This document shows positions 33,070-44,476 of a stretch of 64,000 nt of DNA, piece by piece. Positions within the stretch are counted from its first letter, which is position 1. The number at the start of each line of letters is the position of its first letter. Source of the stretch: Adiantum capillus-veneris (taxonomy: Eukaryota > Streptophyta > Polypodiopsida > Polypodiales > Pteridaceae); NCBI GenBank assembly GCA_014529385.2, contig CM043962.1, positions 36,053,598 to 36,117,597 of the forward strand. Direction: 5' to 3'. A program made the translations under genes and the position numbers. Below the pieces are notes generated by a model. The model did not search any database. It saw only the letters and a program-made list of their open reading frames with translations, and was not told the origin of the DNA.

Positions 33070-34540
33070 TCTCTCTGGCTTCCAAATAGTAATCCTCAAC
33101 TGTAGGGCTTCATGATACTGATGCAGGATGTCTGGAAAATCGTGTAATTGTGATTGTTGAGCATCTAGAGGGGAGTAATTCTTGAACTTTACTAAATACT
33201 TACGATGAGTCCTGGCAGACTTCAGTTGACGCTCTTGATGATGAATGATTTGTTCTGAAAGAAGAATTTCTTCAATTTCATCTACTTTAGGGGGATCTTC
33301 TGTAAATGGTTCGGCAGGAGGTTCACCAATGAAAGGTCGGAGAAGACTCATGTGAAAAGCATTATGAATTTTCCAATTCTGTGGAAGATCCAATCTAAAT
33401 GCTACGTCATTTATTTGTTCTGTAATCTTAAACGGGCCGTAATATCTGTTGGAAAGTTTTACAATTTTCCCTTTCTGATTGGCCGGTTTCTTAAGTGTGG
33501 CTTTATCAAATTTGAGAAGAACTAAGTTCCCTTCAACAAGCTTTTGATCACGACGATGTTTATATGTTGCTTTCTTATGTTTCTCTTAAGATCGAAGGAC
33601 AGCGCGCTTCACCTGAGTATAAGCAGTTTCTAGATCTCGAACAAACTCATCAGCTGCAAATATCTTATCCTTGGTTAGAAGGATTGGAGGGAGATGTGGT
33701 TTGCCATAAATAACCTCGAAAGGAACTTTTCCTGTAGAGAAATGTACAGTGTTATTATAGGGAAATTCTGCGAGAGGTAGATACTTCTCCCATTCTTGTT
33801 GGTTATCTGAGACATACCACTTTAGAATGTCTAGGACTGTGGAATTAGCGATTTCGCTTTGTCCATCCGTCTGAGGATGATAAGCTCTGGAGAAGTTCAG
33901 CTTAGTTTCTAAGTTTGCAAAAAGAGCTCCCAGAAATTATTGATCATTTGTGGGTCGCGATCACTGACAATCGTTTTGGGATGCTTAAAAATCTTGGCCA
34001 TGTGATCAGCTTTGATGGTCTTCCTTATTGGAATGAAATGTGCTTGCTTATTGAATCTAACAATACGATTGCACCATTTCCATTCGGGGTTCGTGGTAAA
34101 TCCATGATAAAATCCATGGCAATACTTTCTTAGGGTACTCGAGGTACCAGTAGGGGCTGAAGTGAGCAAGGAGTCTTATGGCGATCATACTTTGTCTTTT
34201 GGCATGGTACACATTCTCTGACGTATGTATCTATGTCAGCTCGTAGTGTTGGCCAGTAAAAATGTCGTTCTAAGGCTTGTGTGGTTGACGTTATGCCTCT
34301 ATGGCATGAGCTTCATCCTTCACCTTTGCTGTAAGTGGATGTGCCACACAAAGTGTCTGATGAAAATACAAATATCCATCTTTGATAGTGTAGGGATGTA
34401 ATTGCTGCCAGATTTCACTGAAGTCTGAGTCGTTAGGGTACATCTCGGGTAGAGACTCCAACTCTTGATGGTGTACACTCGTGATGGCATTGACTTGGGG
34501 CCGAGTCCCGACGAGAAAGAGCATTTGCAACTACGTTGTT
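33052..34540 (-). pseudogene. Element A integrase and chromodomain
   Basis: Continues A's pol after LINE-1. From the right: LSRR of the RNase H-integrase junction, a frameshifted zinc-binding region ending near CVPCQKTKYDRHK, then core FIMDLPRTPNG, FNKQAHFIPIRKTIKADHM and TIVSDRDPQMI. Next come YYGPFKI, the IHNAFHMSLLRPFIGEP linker and a chromodomain with KYLVKFKNYSPLDAQ (33052-33393). Chromodomains direct integration to modified chromatin in this clade. At least two frameshifts and a stop break the frame. Confidence 0.9.
34527..34540 (+). repeat. LINE-1 target site duplication, left copy
   Basis: GCAACTACGTTGTT; the same 14 bases are found at 39946-39959. On the minus strand they encode the N-N-V-V-A of A's RNase H-integrase junction. 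Confidence 0.95.
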
Positions 34541-34989
34541 TTTTTCTTTCCCGAGAAAAGATCATTCTATTAGTTAATGAAACTGCCCATAGGGCTACAA
34601 CCACCTCTACAAGAGAGGGCTACAACAATCATGATGGGGAGACTCCCAATGAAAAAACAACATATGTGCAATGAAGCTAAATCAAGAGATGGGAGGAGGG
34701 AAAAGCCACACAGGTGGACGGTAGTGCCATCTGAGCACACCGTGGACCATGGTGAAAAAAGGCCGAGGACACCATAGTGGAAGGAAAGCCTCTCTGCGCT
34801 CCCGCATTCGGTCTGAGCTGCCTTGGAGTCTCTTGAACTGTCCTCTCAAAGTATGGATCAGCTCTATCCCGAACAGTCTCTGCTGGTGGTACAGGGTGAG
34901 CCTCGAAGATGCGGAAACAGCGGGCCCGCCAGATGAACCAGAGTGTCAGGCCGCAGATGAGCTCCCAACACTCCTCTCTCTCACTGCGC

Positions 34990-37900
34990 CACTCCTATGG
35001 AGTAAGCTCTGTAGCAGGATGGAGTGTAGGTCTACCCCACTGCATCACTATCATCCTGTTGGTGGAGGATAGCTCAAACTGAAGTGCCGGGCCCGTGAGA
35101 GTGGACAAGTGTACTGCCGAGCTGTGGAAAGAGCTGGCATTAGCCGAAGAACACGAAGCCAAACCTGCTGTGCCAAAGGACAGTCTCAAAGATAGTGACG
35201 CTGACTCTCCACAAGATGGTCACAAGCTGCACATGCGGCCGAGAGACCGCTATGTACAAGCCAGCTCCCAACTGCTGTAGCTCGGTGTGCAACCAGCCAC
35301 TGGAACAAAGTGACTCGCCTCGGCTGTTTCGAGTCCCACAACCTAACCCAAAAAGCTGCCAAGAACTCAGCTGTGAGACCCTCCTCCTGCCAATGAGGTG
35401 CTGCAGCAGGACGAGCCTCTCTGCGCTGCCAATATCTGACGTCCCAATCGAACAATGTACTGAAAGAAAGGGACACCTGGATGGTATGCTGAGGAGAAAG
35501 GGTCCCTCCAAAGCCGCTCTCTAGGATCCCACTGTGCTCGTGCCAGTGGTGGACAACTCTCCCAAGCCCACAGTCTCCAGTGGCCAGTCTCAAGAGCTGC
35601 TGGGTCAGGATCTATGACACAAGTCCTCCCACAGATGCCCACTACTCAGATCCTGTGAAAACAGCACTCTGCCACTTGTGGGGCTTCTACTGCAACTCGG
35701 TGTAAGCGTCCCTCACCCTGTAGCTCGAAAAACAGGGAGGGTACAATCTCTGAGCAAGCCTGTTCTGAGATGAGAACCTCCAATCGCGTGAAGGTCCCCA
35801 TCCATCTGGGCGCTGCTGACTTTATAGGTGTGAGCCACTCAGCTGGTACTGCCTTTGAGATGTTCTGACACATGCTCTGTACTCCTCTCATGACCTGTAG
35901 CTAGGTGCCCTGAAGCTCCTCTAACAAGCCTGAAAACTGTAGCCAGTCACCTGAGGTGCGTGCTGGACCTCTGCCATGGGACCCCAGGAAACATGAGGCC
36001 GACTACCAACCAAGTGGCCTCTCTGAGTGCTAACCATGGGGTCCAAACAAGGGGCTGTCTTAGGCGCTCCTCCGTGCAAGTAGGCTGATGCTGCTCCAGG
36101 CCTCTCCGCAATTGCTCCCGGGAACGGAGCAGACTCACATCAAAGCGGTCCTCCAGTCTCCTACTCAAGCCAACTCTGCGTATCTCTGTGAAAATCCATT
36201 TGCTCGAAGGTCGCCAAGGGCCTCTAGTCTGCAGCACCCTAGCACTAAGACGCTGAAGTAAGAACTCCTGCCAAGGCTCCTCTCCTGGAAGAAGTCCTTT
36301 GACGATAAACTTCCCAAGAAGGGGTTTGCACTGCTATGCTTGGTCTATGATCCCCAATCCTCCCTGAGAACAAGGAAGAATGATGACCTTCCATGCCACT
36401 TTGGCCCGGGCTATCTGAGTGTCACGTCCTGACCAAAGGAAGTTCCTGATCAGCCTCTCTACTTGGCTGATACAAGAACTCGAAAAGATCCAGCAAGAAG
36501 TGATGTACCACGTAGTAGCCAACAACACTGGTTGGCCACTACAATTCTGCCTGCCAGAGAAAGTCGTGCGGAGCTCCAATGTAACAACTTCCTCCTGATA
36601 GACAGGAGGAGGGGAGCAATCTGCTGCTCGGGATACAAGTCCAAACCAACTTGACAGCCCAAGTATCGAACTGCAGTCCCTGGGGGAATCCACCTGAAAC
36701 CCTCACCTGGCATCCAATTAGGCGTAGGAGCACTACCAACCGAGAAAGTCATTGTCTTTCTCTAGTTCATCAGTGCGCTTGATGCACAACAAAAAGTCTC
36801 AACAGCCTGCTCACACCTGTGAAGGTTGAACTCCTGACCATCCAAGTACAAGGCTGAGTTGTCTGCAATCTCAGCATCCAGTAGCTCATCTCCCCGAATA
36901 GGGAGCGCTAAGCCATGTAAACCAACCTGCTGTGAAACCAAAAACCTGCTCATTGCCTCAACATAGAACAGAAAGAGGAGGGGGCAAGAGGGCAGCCCTG
37001 TCTGACCGAACGTGTGAGCATGAAACGATCGACTCTAACCCCTGATAGAAGTACTCGATTGTGTGCCTGTCTGTAAAGAGCTAACACATATTTGATCCAA
37101 GCATCTGAGAAGCCCTTCCTGCGTAGAGTGCCCTCCAAAAAGTCCCAGTCAACTCTATCGTAGGCCTTCTCAAAATCGAGAAGAAGAATCACCAAATCCT
37201 CACCACGGAGCAGCGCGAGGGCAGAAGCCTCCCAAAAAGTAAAGATGTTGTGAAGGATACTACGCTCCTTGACGAAACCTGTCTGTGTTCCATGTGTAAT
37301 GCTCTCTAGAAGTGGCTCAATCCTCAAACTCAGAGCCTTGGCAAGAATTTTGTAGGATGAGTTGAGGATGGTGATGGGTTACCACTGTCGAATCTCATCC
37401 AAGGAGCCACCCTCCTTGGGAATGAGGTAAATCAGGTCCTCACTCATGCTGTTAGGCATCTCACTTGTGTGCAAGATGTAGTGAAAAGCGCTGCAGAGAT
37501 CTGAGCCAAGCAAGTTCCAGTACTCCAAGAAAAAGCTAGGAGTCAAACCATCCTCACCTGGATAGCTACCATGGGGAAGTGCACTAAGAGGCACATGAAG
37601 CTCCTCTAGCTGAAGAGGAAGCTCAAGCCTCTGGCGCATCTCCTCAGTCACAAGACAAGGCATCTGTGCCCACACCTGCTCTTTGCATGCATCTTGCAGC
37701 TCTGACTGAGGCTCTGCAGACAGTAGATCACGGTAGAAGTCTGTAGCAACTGCACGCATGTCCTTAGGCTCTAAAGCAACTGACCGGTCGGGCCTCCTCA
37801 ACTGACTGACCTTGGAGAAGCGACTAGTGGAGAAGCGATCTATCCGAGATAGATTCACGCCTCCCACTCTGCGGTCCGAACAAGAGAAGGCCAGGCTGTC

Positions 37901-38493
37901 TGGGGTCTCACAAAGCTAGAATGCTGCCACACATCTGAAATCCGCAGTCATACAAAACCTCTCCCAAGCTGCCAACTCAACTCTGTGCACAATAGTATGG
38001 CTACAACTCAACTCTGTGCACAGTAGTATGGCTACAACCAATCTTGTCAGAGGGGTCCTCCAACATGTTGAAGTCACCCCCTATACACCATTGCTCTGCC
38101 TGCGGCAGAGACTGAACAATGTGAGACCAAAACTTTGCACGTGCACTCGCCACATTGGATGCATAGATGTTCAGGAAGCCCAAAAGGCAACTTTGAACCT
38201 GCATAGTGATCCACTGAGCCTTGCCTGGCACAATAATCCCTCTGCCCACAATGGCGTGCTGCAAAGAATCCGCAATAGTCATACATACCCCGCCCTGGAT
38301 GCCTCCAGGTCCATAAGCAGCTGACCAAAAAGTCTCATATTGTCCAGGCAAAAGCTGACCACAGCGTCTAATGCATAAGAAGGTTAATCTCTCCTCCCAC
38401 AAGGCATCGTTGAAGCTCCTTATGCAGTCGGCCCCTCTGACACTGAAACTGGGGCCCACCTAATCCCCGTACGTTCCATGAGACGATTCTCAT
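34990..38493 (-). pseudogene. LINE-1 ORF2: endonuclease, reverse transcriptase, zf-RVT
   Basis: The start ATG (38493) overlaps the ORF1 stop. Endonuclease begins RIVSWNVRGLGG and has GGDFNMLEDP near 38030. A 28-bp loss near 38374 removes the LQEHHLCESH segment with the catalytic Glu seen in LINE-2, and a larger loss near 37830 removes the SDHARV end. RT shows LLDFEKAYDRVDW and RQGCPLAP (36950-37327), but the catalytic FADD reads IADN (36858-36869). The zf-RVT region with CAACDHLVESQ is at 35186-35300. Product function: nick target DNA and copy LINE RNA there; this copy cannot. Confidence 0.9.
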
Positions 38494-39912
38494 GAAGAGC
38501 GAGAGAGAACTGATGCTGCAGCAGCAGCTAATCGTGCTATCTTCGAGGCAGGCTTGGATGGGGAGTAATCCGCATTTGAGCGTCCTTGAGACAGGCGTGA
38601 GTGCAAAGAGTGTTTAGCCCAAGCCCAAGTAGACCGAGCCGTGCGCAAAGCAACCTCCTCTGTACAAGAGTCCTCATGTATGTGTACAAAACATGTCGGG
38701 CTCTGCATGTCAGTAAATAAATGAACCACAATGTGTCTACATCTTGCTGCGTCTGGAGGTGTCACAGAAAACTTGGCCAACAGCCTAAGAGTCTGAAGCA
38801 AGTCTGTAACCCCTAGGTCTCCCATGTGATGAGAGAACTCTAGGGCCTGTGTCTGCAACCACTCCAACACTGAGTCTGCAGCCACTCTAGAAACTCGAGG
38901 GGAGGAGGGGCGGTCGAGGGTGCGGCTGAGCTGGAGGCTGGAGCATGGACCTCGTCCTGCTGAAGAGGGTCGAAATGGTTCCCCTTGGGAACCCACTGCT
39001 GCTAGGCAGGAGCCTGGGGTCTACTCTGAGTGCCAGGCTGGCGCAGTAACCTCTGTCGACGTTGACCAGGAATTTCCTGCCAACCCTCCTTTGCTTGAGC
39101 CCGAGGCTCGGAGGGTGGCTCTGCCTATGTACTCTATGACTTTGCCTGCTGCTGCTGGCTAGCCCTTGGGGGTTGGGGCTGGGCCTATGGTGTAGGTTGG
39201 GGTCTCCTCTGTGGACAGGCCTTTGCAAGATGGCTCATCTGATCACAAATGAAACACTGCTTCGGGAGGCCCGAATACTCTACGCTCTGTCGAAACCAAC
39301 CACCGCTTACCCGAGGTATTCGGATGACCTTTGGGAGAGTGTGGGTGTCCCGAACCAGAACACGTACTGTGGGAATGCTGGCCGCCTTGGCAGCTGCGGA
39401 GGCTGTCGTGCGTGGTGTCCCCAGGACAGTCCTAATCGCTAAGCTTATCCTAGAAAAGAGCGGAAGGTACTCCCTCCTCAAGCTGGGGAAGCAGACTAAG
39501 ATGGGTAGGTTTGCCTCCTCGACAAGAACGTCAGTAGCTGGGTCGAAACCGTGGCGCCACTGTCGAAAATGTGCTCGCACTGCATGGATGGCCAGGGGCT
39601 TCATCGCAATGACCTTGGACGCCATCTCGGGAGTCTCAAACTCTATCTGGTAGTAGCCAGGTATGAGAAGCTGAACATTGAGAATCTTGCCACCTTTGCG
39701 AGAAGGCGGGCTTGAAGGAGATCACGCACTTCCCCTCTGCTCGGTCTGGTGTTGAGAATCTTGCAAATAACAGAGCTGGCTTGGAGGTGCGTCACCTCTG
39801 CCTCTAAACTTGCTTGCTCTGTCGGCGAAAGAGCGAGTCGGATGGTGGGTTCTGCGGGGTTGGGCGAGGGGGCTTCAGTGGGGTCCCTCTTTGGCGGAGC
39901 AGAATTCTCCAT
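38490..39912 (-). pseudogene. LINE-1 ORF1: DUF4283 / CCHC RNA-binding protein
   Basis: Starts at ATG 39912 (MENSAPPKRDPTE). The DUF4283-like region spans frameshifted pieces (39643-39912, 39185-39625) with ETPEMASKVIAMKPL, REYLPLFSRISLAI and VSGGWFRQSVEYSGLPK. A CCHC knuckle CFICDQMSHLAKAC follows near 39230. The tail (38490-39228) is Pro/Arg/Ser-rich. Plant L1 ORF1 proteins bind their own RNA. Several frameshifts; the stop TGA overlaps the ORF2 ATG. Confidence 0.9.
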
Positions 39913-39945
39913 CAGTGTCTAGTGCTGTGAAGACGGGAGAGGACC

Positions 39946-39959
39946 GCAACTACGTTGTT
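39946..39959 (+). repeat. LINE-1 target site duplication, right copy
   Basis: GCAACTACGTTGTT, matching 34527-34540 exactly. Confidence 0.95.
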
Positions 39960-41465
39960 ACTCCCAAAAATATGGAGAATTTGGAAGTGAAACATTGAAA
40001 GAAAATTAGTCCAACGCATCTGTTTCTCAGACAACTTGCGTTGTTGAGAGAGAAAATATTGAAGACTTTGATGATCTATCTTGATTGTAAAGTCTGCTCC
40101 CAGAAGATAGTGTTTCCAAACCGAGAGAGCATGGTTGACTGCCATAAGTTCTCTCTCATAGATGGAAGCATGAAGCTCCGCATTATGAAGTCGTCTACTT
40201 TCATAAACTATTGCGTGGTCCTCTTGATTGAGAACTCAGCCAATGCAATCGCCTGAAGCATCACAAGGTACTTCAAATGGTTTCCGGAGATCAGGACCCA
40301 GGTACGATAAGGATGTGTCCATGGTGAGAAGGTACTTGAGTTTCTCAAAAGCTTCCTTCTGTTTAGCCCCCCATACAAAAGATATCTTTTTCTTTGTGAG
40401 ATCATGGAGAGATGCAACTACATGAGTGAAATGGCGTATAAAGCGTATGTAGTAGGAACAGAGGCTAAGGAAACTTCAGACACCATGAACTGAAGTAGGT
40501 TGTGGCCAACCTGAAATAGCTTGAACCTTTGTTGGGTCCATGCGTCCTTGATTTTGGGAAATAATATGTCCCAGATAGTGAATCTCTGTCAAGAAAAAAT
40601 CACTCTTCTTAGCATTAACTTGAAGTTTATGTTGCTGCAACTCTTCAAACACAATCTGTAGGTGTCGCTTATGCTCTTCCTCCGTGTGTGAGAAAACTAA
40701 TATGTCATCAAAGAAAATTCCTGTGAACTGTCGATGAGGACGAAAAATTCGATCCATCTTTCGATTCAACGTTGCTGGAGCATTAGTTAGGCCGAAAGGC
40801 ATTACTAGAAACTCGTACAATCCAAAGGTTGTATGGAAGGCAGTCTTATGTATGTCTTCAGTAGCAATACGAATCTCGTGGTAGCCGCTCTTAAGATCTA
40901 TGCGGCTGAAAATTCGTGCCCCTTGTAATTTATCTAATATATCATCAAGTCTAGGAATCGAGAATCTATTCTTAATTGTCATCTTAATTAGAGAACGATA
41001 ATCGATGCACATGCGAAATGTGCCGTCTTTCTTCTGCACAAGCAAAACTGGTGAACAGTAGGGAGAAGTGCTAGGTCGAACATTACCCTTCTCGAGGAGT
41101 TCATTTACTTGTCCAAGGATTTCTTCTTGCTGTAAAAGACTAACCGGATAGGGTGGCTGGTTTGGAGGGGAGCTGCTTGGAATTAGATCAATACGGTGAT
41201 ATTCCGATCTCTCCGGTCTCTCAAGAGGTAATTCATCTGGAAGGGTGTGAGTGAAACAATCTTCATACTGATTAAGAAAAGTTAGCCGAACTTTATCTAA
41301 ATTTGACAAGACATTTTCAGCACTCACCTCTCTATCTTTGACAAAAATCAAGTAAGCAGAAAGACACTTCTTTATTTCTCTTTTAACAGTGATGTGACTG
41401 ACCATAGGACTACGCCAATCACTAACACTTGCATCTACATCATACTGCTGCCCTTTAAAGGAAAA
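39946..41465 (-). pseudogene. Element A protease linker, reverse transcriptase and RNase H
   Basis: Open on the minus strand from 41465 to 40476. It starts with FKGQQYDVDASVSDW (upstream linker), then [63 protein letters not shown] and catalytic FFDDILVFSHTEEE. Frameshifts at about 40476 and 40250 follow. RNase H is in pieces, with HYLLGADFTIKIDHQSLQYF and EKQMRWTNFL, ending at NNVVA where LINE-1 enters. The left boundary at 41465 is abrupt: LTR-B begins immediately, and gag plus protease are not found upstream. Confidence 0.95.
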
Positions 41466-41889
41466 TGTAAAGAACACTCTCTCTATGTTTGTTTATTCAT
41501 AACTAAGCTTGGATAAAAACTGAAACTGAACTAGAACTAGAGACAAAGACTTAAGAGACTGTGAATGTGTGTTGATTGATTGAAAGGTGTTACAAGGTTG
41601 TTCTTATATAGAAACTGAAGAGACGTGATGAAAAGACATGACCATAGGTCAAGAGACATGACTCTAGGCCAATAGTCGTGTCCTTCTTTTGTAGAGTCGT
41701 GACCTTTTGGCGTAAAGGTGCAGCCATTCGCTGAAGAGGCATGGCTATTTGCTGAACATGTGCGACTCTTGGGCGAAGAGACACATCCTTTCGAGAACAT
41801 GGGTTTCTGATCTAGTACGTCTTCATATCTGCAAAAGAATCAAGTGAAGAAGGTAATACAAAGACAAAGAATACATCACAATCGTGACA
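41466..41889 (-). mobile_element. 3' LTR of element B (minus strand)
   Basis: 424 bp. On the minus strand it begins TGTCACGATTGTG at 41889 and ends ...GTTCTTTACA at 41466. A truncated relative in plus orientation at 62026-62259 ends CTTCACA directly before a primer site, which confirms the end. The LTR is preceded by a purine tract (AAATGGGAGGGA on the minus strand, about 41890-41902), so it is a 3' LTR with the body of B to its right. Confidence 0.85.
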
Positions 41890-41902
41890 TTCCCTCCCAT
41901 TT
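41890..41902 (-). promoter_or_regulatory. Polypurine tract of element B
   Basis: Minus-strand AAATGGGAGGGA abuts the TGTCAC start of LTR-B. Confidence 0.75.
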
Positions 41903-43650
41903 AAAATATAACCTAGGGGTAGTTATAGAAACTCCGGGAGAAGGAAAATGTATTTCTGCTTGCTTCTGCATCCAAAGCTCTTATTGTTAAGTCCCACGTC
42001 ATGGCACTATTATTGACCATATTATTTTGCCAAACTGAAAACTGATCATATCTGCAACTTGATAAGTGCCTTTGTCAAAGTCATTTGTAACTTTGAGCTT
42101 TGTCCAAGAAAAGATTGAATCTTTATGTGCTTCAAGTGAAGCTATTGGTAAACTGGCTTGAGTTTTCTGTTGAGTGATGACAACTGGTTGGAAATTTGCA
42201 AGGTATTCCATTGGTTTGTCTGGAACAGTAAAATCCTCTTGAGACTGAGACAACAGTGTTTGGAGGTATATCCATCTGTAAGGGTTTATCGATAGAACAA
42301 GTTGTGTCCAAAGATTCAATTGCAGCAATTGAAGTCGTGCTGCAAGAGTTTGTATGTGTTTTATCCTTTGCACCGCTGAAGGTAAGGTCTGGAGTCTTCA
42401 AGTTTGAAGAATTATCATTCACCACTACATTTGGTATCTGTTTAGAAACAAAGACTATCTGCAACGGCGGTGATGAGGCGAATTTTTCTTCCTGGAACAC
42501 GGCAACGAAGGGGTCATGTGCTTCTTGGTTGTCACACAAGAACCAGAATCTTCTGAATCTTCAGTTGCTTTAGTGGGTGTTAAGGCTTCCAATTGAGAAG
42601 GAGGAGGTTGAGGAAGCTGCTGCCTCTTAGACCTCTGAATGATCCTCTTGCACAAGGAAAGGATCAATAAATCTTCAACTGTACCACCATCAGACAAGAA
42701 AAACTTAAATGTAGAGCATAGCTCGCGAGAGGGAACTTGTCCAGCGTCACGACATTCACGATCGAGTACTCGACTAGGATCGGATATATGTGCCACTAAG
42801 TAAGCCGATTTGATATGGCTAATTGCTTTTAAGATGAGATCCTTTGGAAGCTTCATGTTGCTGATGATTCCAATAAGAAGTAGGTTGCTTAGAAGTACAA
42901 AATTTCCAAGAATATTCATGCTGGGACTTTTGCTGCTCGCACGAAGGTACTTTGTATCTAGTTGTCTTTGAGAAACCATGCTTTGGGTGAGACTATTTCG
43001 GATGCGAAATCTCTGATTTGAGCAGTTTTTCCTGGTTTGCCACTGAAGCTTTGGAAGATGGTGGAGAAACAACATTTGTAGTCCGAAAAGTAGTAGCATG
43101 ACTCCGGGAAGAGGTTTGCGTCTGCATCTGCTCCAAGCGAGTGTGAAGTGATGCGAGGCTTGTGGAAAGTGCGGTCATTTGCTCTTTGAGAATTGCTATC
43201 GGGTCCTTGGGTATAATATTGCCGTCACCATAGTGTGAGTCATGCTGAAATCTCTGATTTGAGCGGTTCTTCCTAGTCTGCCATTGAAGCTTTGGAAGAA
43301 GATGGTGGAGAAGCAGCATTTGTAGTCCGAGAAGTAGTAGCATGACTCCGGGAAGAGGTTTGCTTCTGCATCTGCTCCAAGCGAGTGTGAAGTGATGCAA
43401 GGCTCGTGGAAAGTGCTGCCATCTGCTCTTTGAGAATTGCTATCGGGTCCTTGGGTATAATATTCCTCTTATAGAAAGGAATTGATAACTTGGAATAAGC
43501 TCACGAACTGATACTTCAAGAGCAAGAACTGTTTTTGGAGCGGGTTTTGGTTCTGACTGAGGCTCGGGAGGAGGAATGGGAACGGGAATTGGAACATGTT
43601 TGGGCAATGGAAGTGGTTCCGGAGCCGGCAGAGGTAGAAGAGGACTTCCT
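41903..43650 (-). pseudogene. Element B internal region, no recognisable pol
   Basis: Minus-strand frames carry a segment with ILKEQM(A/T)ALSTSLASLHTRLEQMQ, which looks coiled-coil-like and is repeated because of a 0.24-kb tandem duplication. Then come Ser/Gln-rich stretches, a 135-codon frame (42132-42539), and a C-terminal block with WTKLKVTNDFDKGTYQVADMISF (41999-42373, read in parts). A Pro-rich PEP-type tract lies at 43500-43620. I recognise none of these families. B may be a non-autonomous element with a gag-like protein or captured host sequence. The right boundary is uncertain. Confidence 0.45.
43006..43464. repeat. Tandem duplication inside element B (two units of about 217 bp)
   Basis: Units 43006-43220 and 43247-43464 share long stretches (gaaatctctgatttg... 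to ...gggtccttgggtataatatt). They differ by about 10 substitutions and a 3-bp indel and are separated by 26 bp. Confidence 0.9.
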
Positions 43651-44476
43651 GGGAGAATCTCCATGGGTATCACATCGATGCATGACAGGTGAAGCAGGTT
43701 TGGCATGCCCAAGTCATTCAGAGCCTGTTACTCCCATTTTGGGGAAGCTTCATCTGCACATTTAGAGTTATGTGGATGCGGAAGGATTTCATATTGTGCC
43801 ACTTGAGGGCTGTGATGTGTTATTGGGTATCCCATGGTGTTAAAGATTGCATGCTATGGTGGATACTTACAACAAAAAGATTGCCCTTGTACATAGAGGA
43901 AAGACTCATGTCCTTGATTTAAAGCTTAAAGGCGAGTCTGTTCCAGTTGTTTCTGCTTTTGCTATTTCATCTATAATAAAGAATCATCTTTTTGCGTACT
44001 TGATCTTTGCAAAAGAAGTACATGAAGTTGTATCTAATCTGTCTACTTTAGATAAACATAGGTCAATTTTTTTGAGTGGTTTCGGTGATTGTTTTTTGGA
44101 CTCTTTGCCAGGGGAGTCACCTCCTAAGAGACCTGAGTATCATACCATAGATCTTGTGCCAGGTTCTAGTCCACCGAATAAACCACCGTACAGGGTTAGC
44201 GTAGCCCAACAAAAAGAGATCATGAGTCAGGTCAACGAACTTTTAGAGAAGGGGTTGATTCAGCCCAGTTCATCCCCTTTTTGTTTGCCTCTACTCTTAG
44301 TGCAGAAGAAGGATGGTTCATGGCGCATGTGCATTGACTATCGCGCCTTGAATAAAAATACCATTGAGAATACGTTCCCCGTACCGAGGATAAATGACAT
44401 TCTTGATCGGCTTTAGGGAGCGTCATTGTTTACAAGGATAGACCTAAAGAGTGGGTACCACTAGATACGCATTAGG
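43650..44476 (+). pseudogene. Gypsy F protease end, linker and RT N-terminus (5' part)
   Basis: Plus-strand pol: PVTPILGKLHLHI and VPLEGCDVLLGIP (protease end), then a linker (43847 onward) with DLKLKGESVPVVSAFA. RT onset has [40 protein letters not shown] and [10 protein letters not shown]. Two in-frame TAGs (44414 and 44462) fall where relatives have CAG. The fragment stops at ...ATACGCATTAGG, interrupted by element D. RT resumes at 51258 in the same sense. Confidence 0.9.
44472..44476 (+). repeat. Element D target site duplication, left copy
   Basis: TTAGG immediately before the 5' LTR of D; repeated at 51258-51262 after the 3' LTR. Confidence 0.9.

Larger units (their letters stand above)
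34541..39945 (-). mobile_element. LINE-1: L1-type non-LTR retrotransposon, 5.4 kb, inserted in element A pol
   Basis: Runs 5' to 3' on the minus strand: a 33-bp 5' leader, ORF1 (39912 to 38490), ORF2 endonuclease-RT-zinc domain (38493 to about 35000), 3' UTR and an A-rich tail at 34541. It is bounded by perfect 14-bp target duplications. Compared with LINE-2 it has internal deletions and mutated catalytic residues, so it is dead. The insertion separates A's RNase H from its integrase. Confidence 0.95.

Noticed and set aside
38887-39228. Arg/Pro-rich frame as a host DNA-binding protein
   Set aside because: It is the frameshifted ORF1 tail of LINE-1, alignable to LINE-2.
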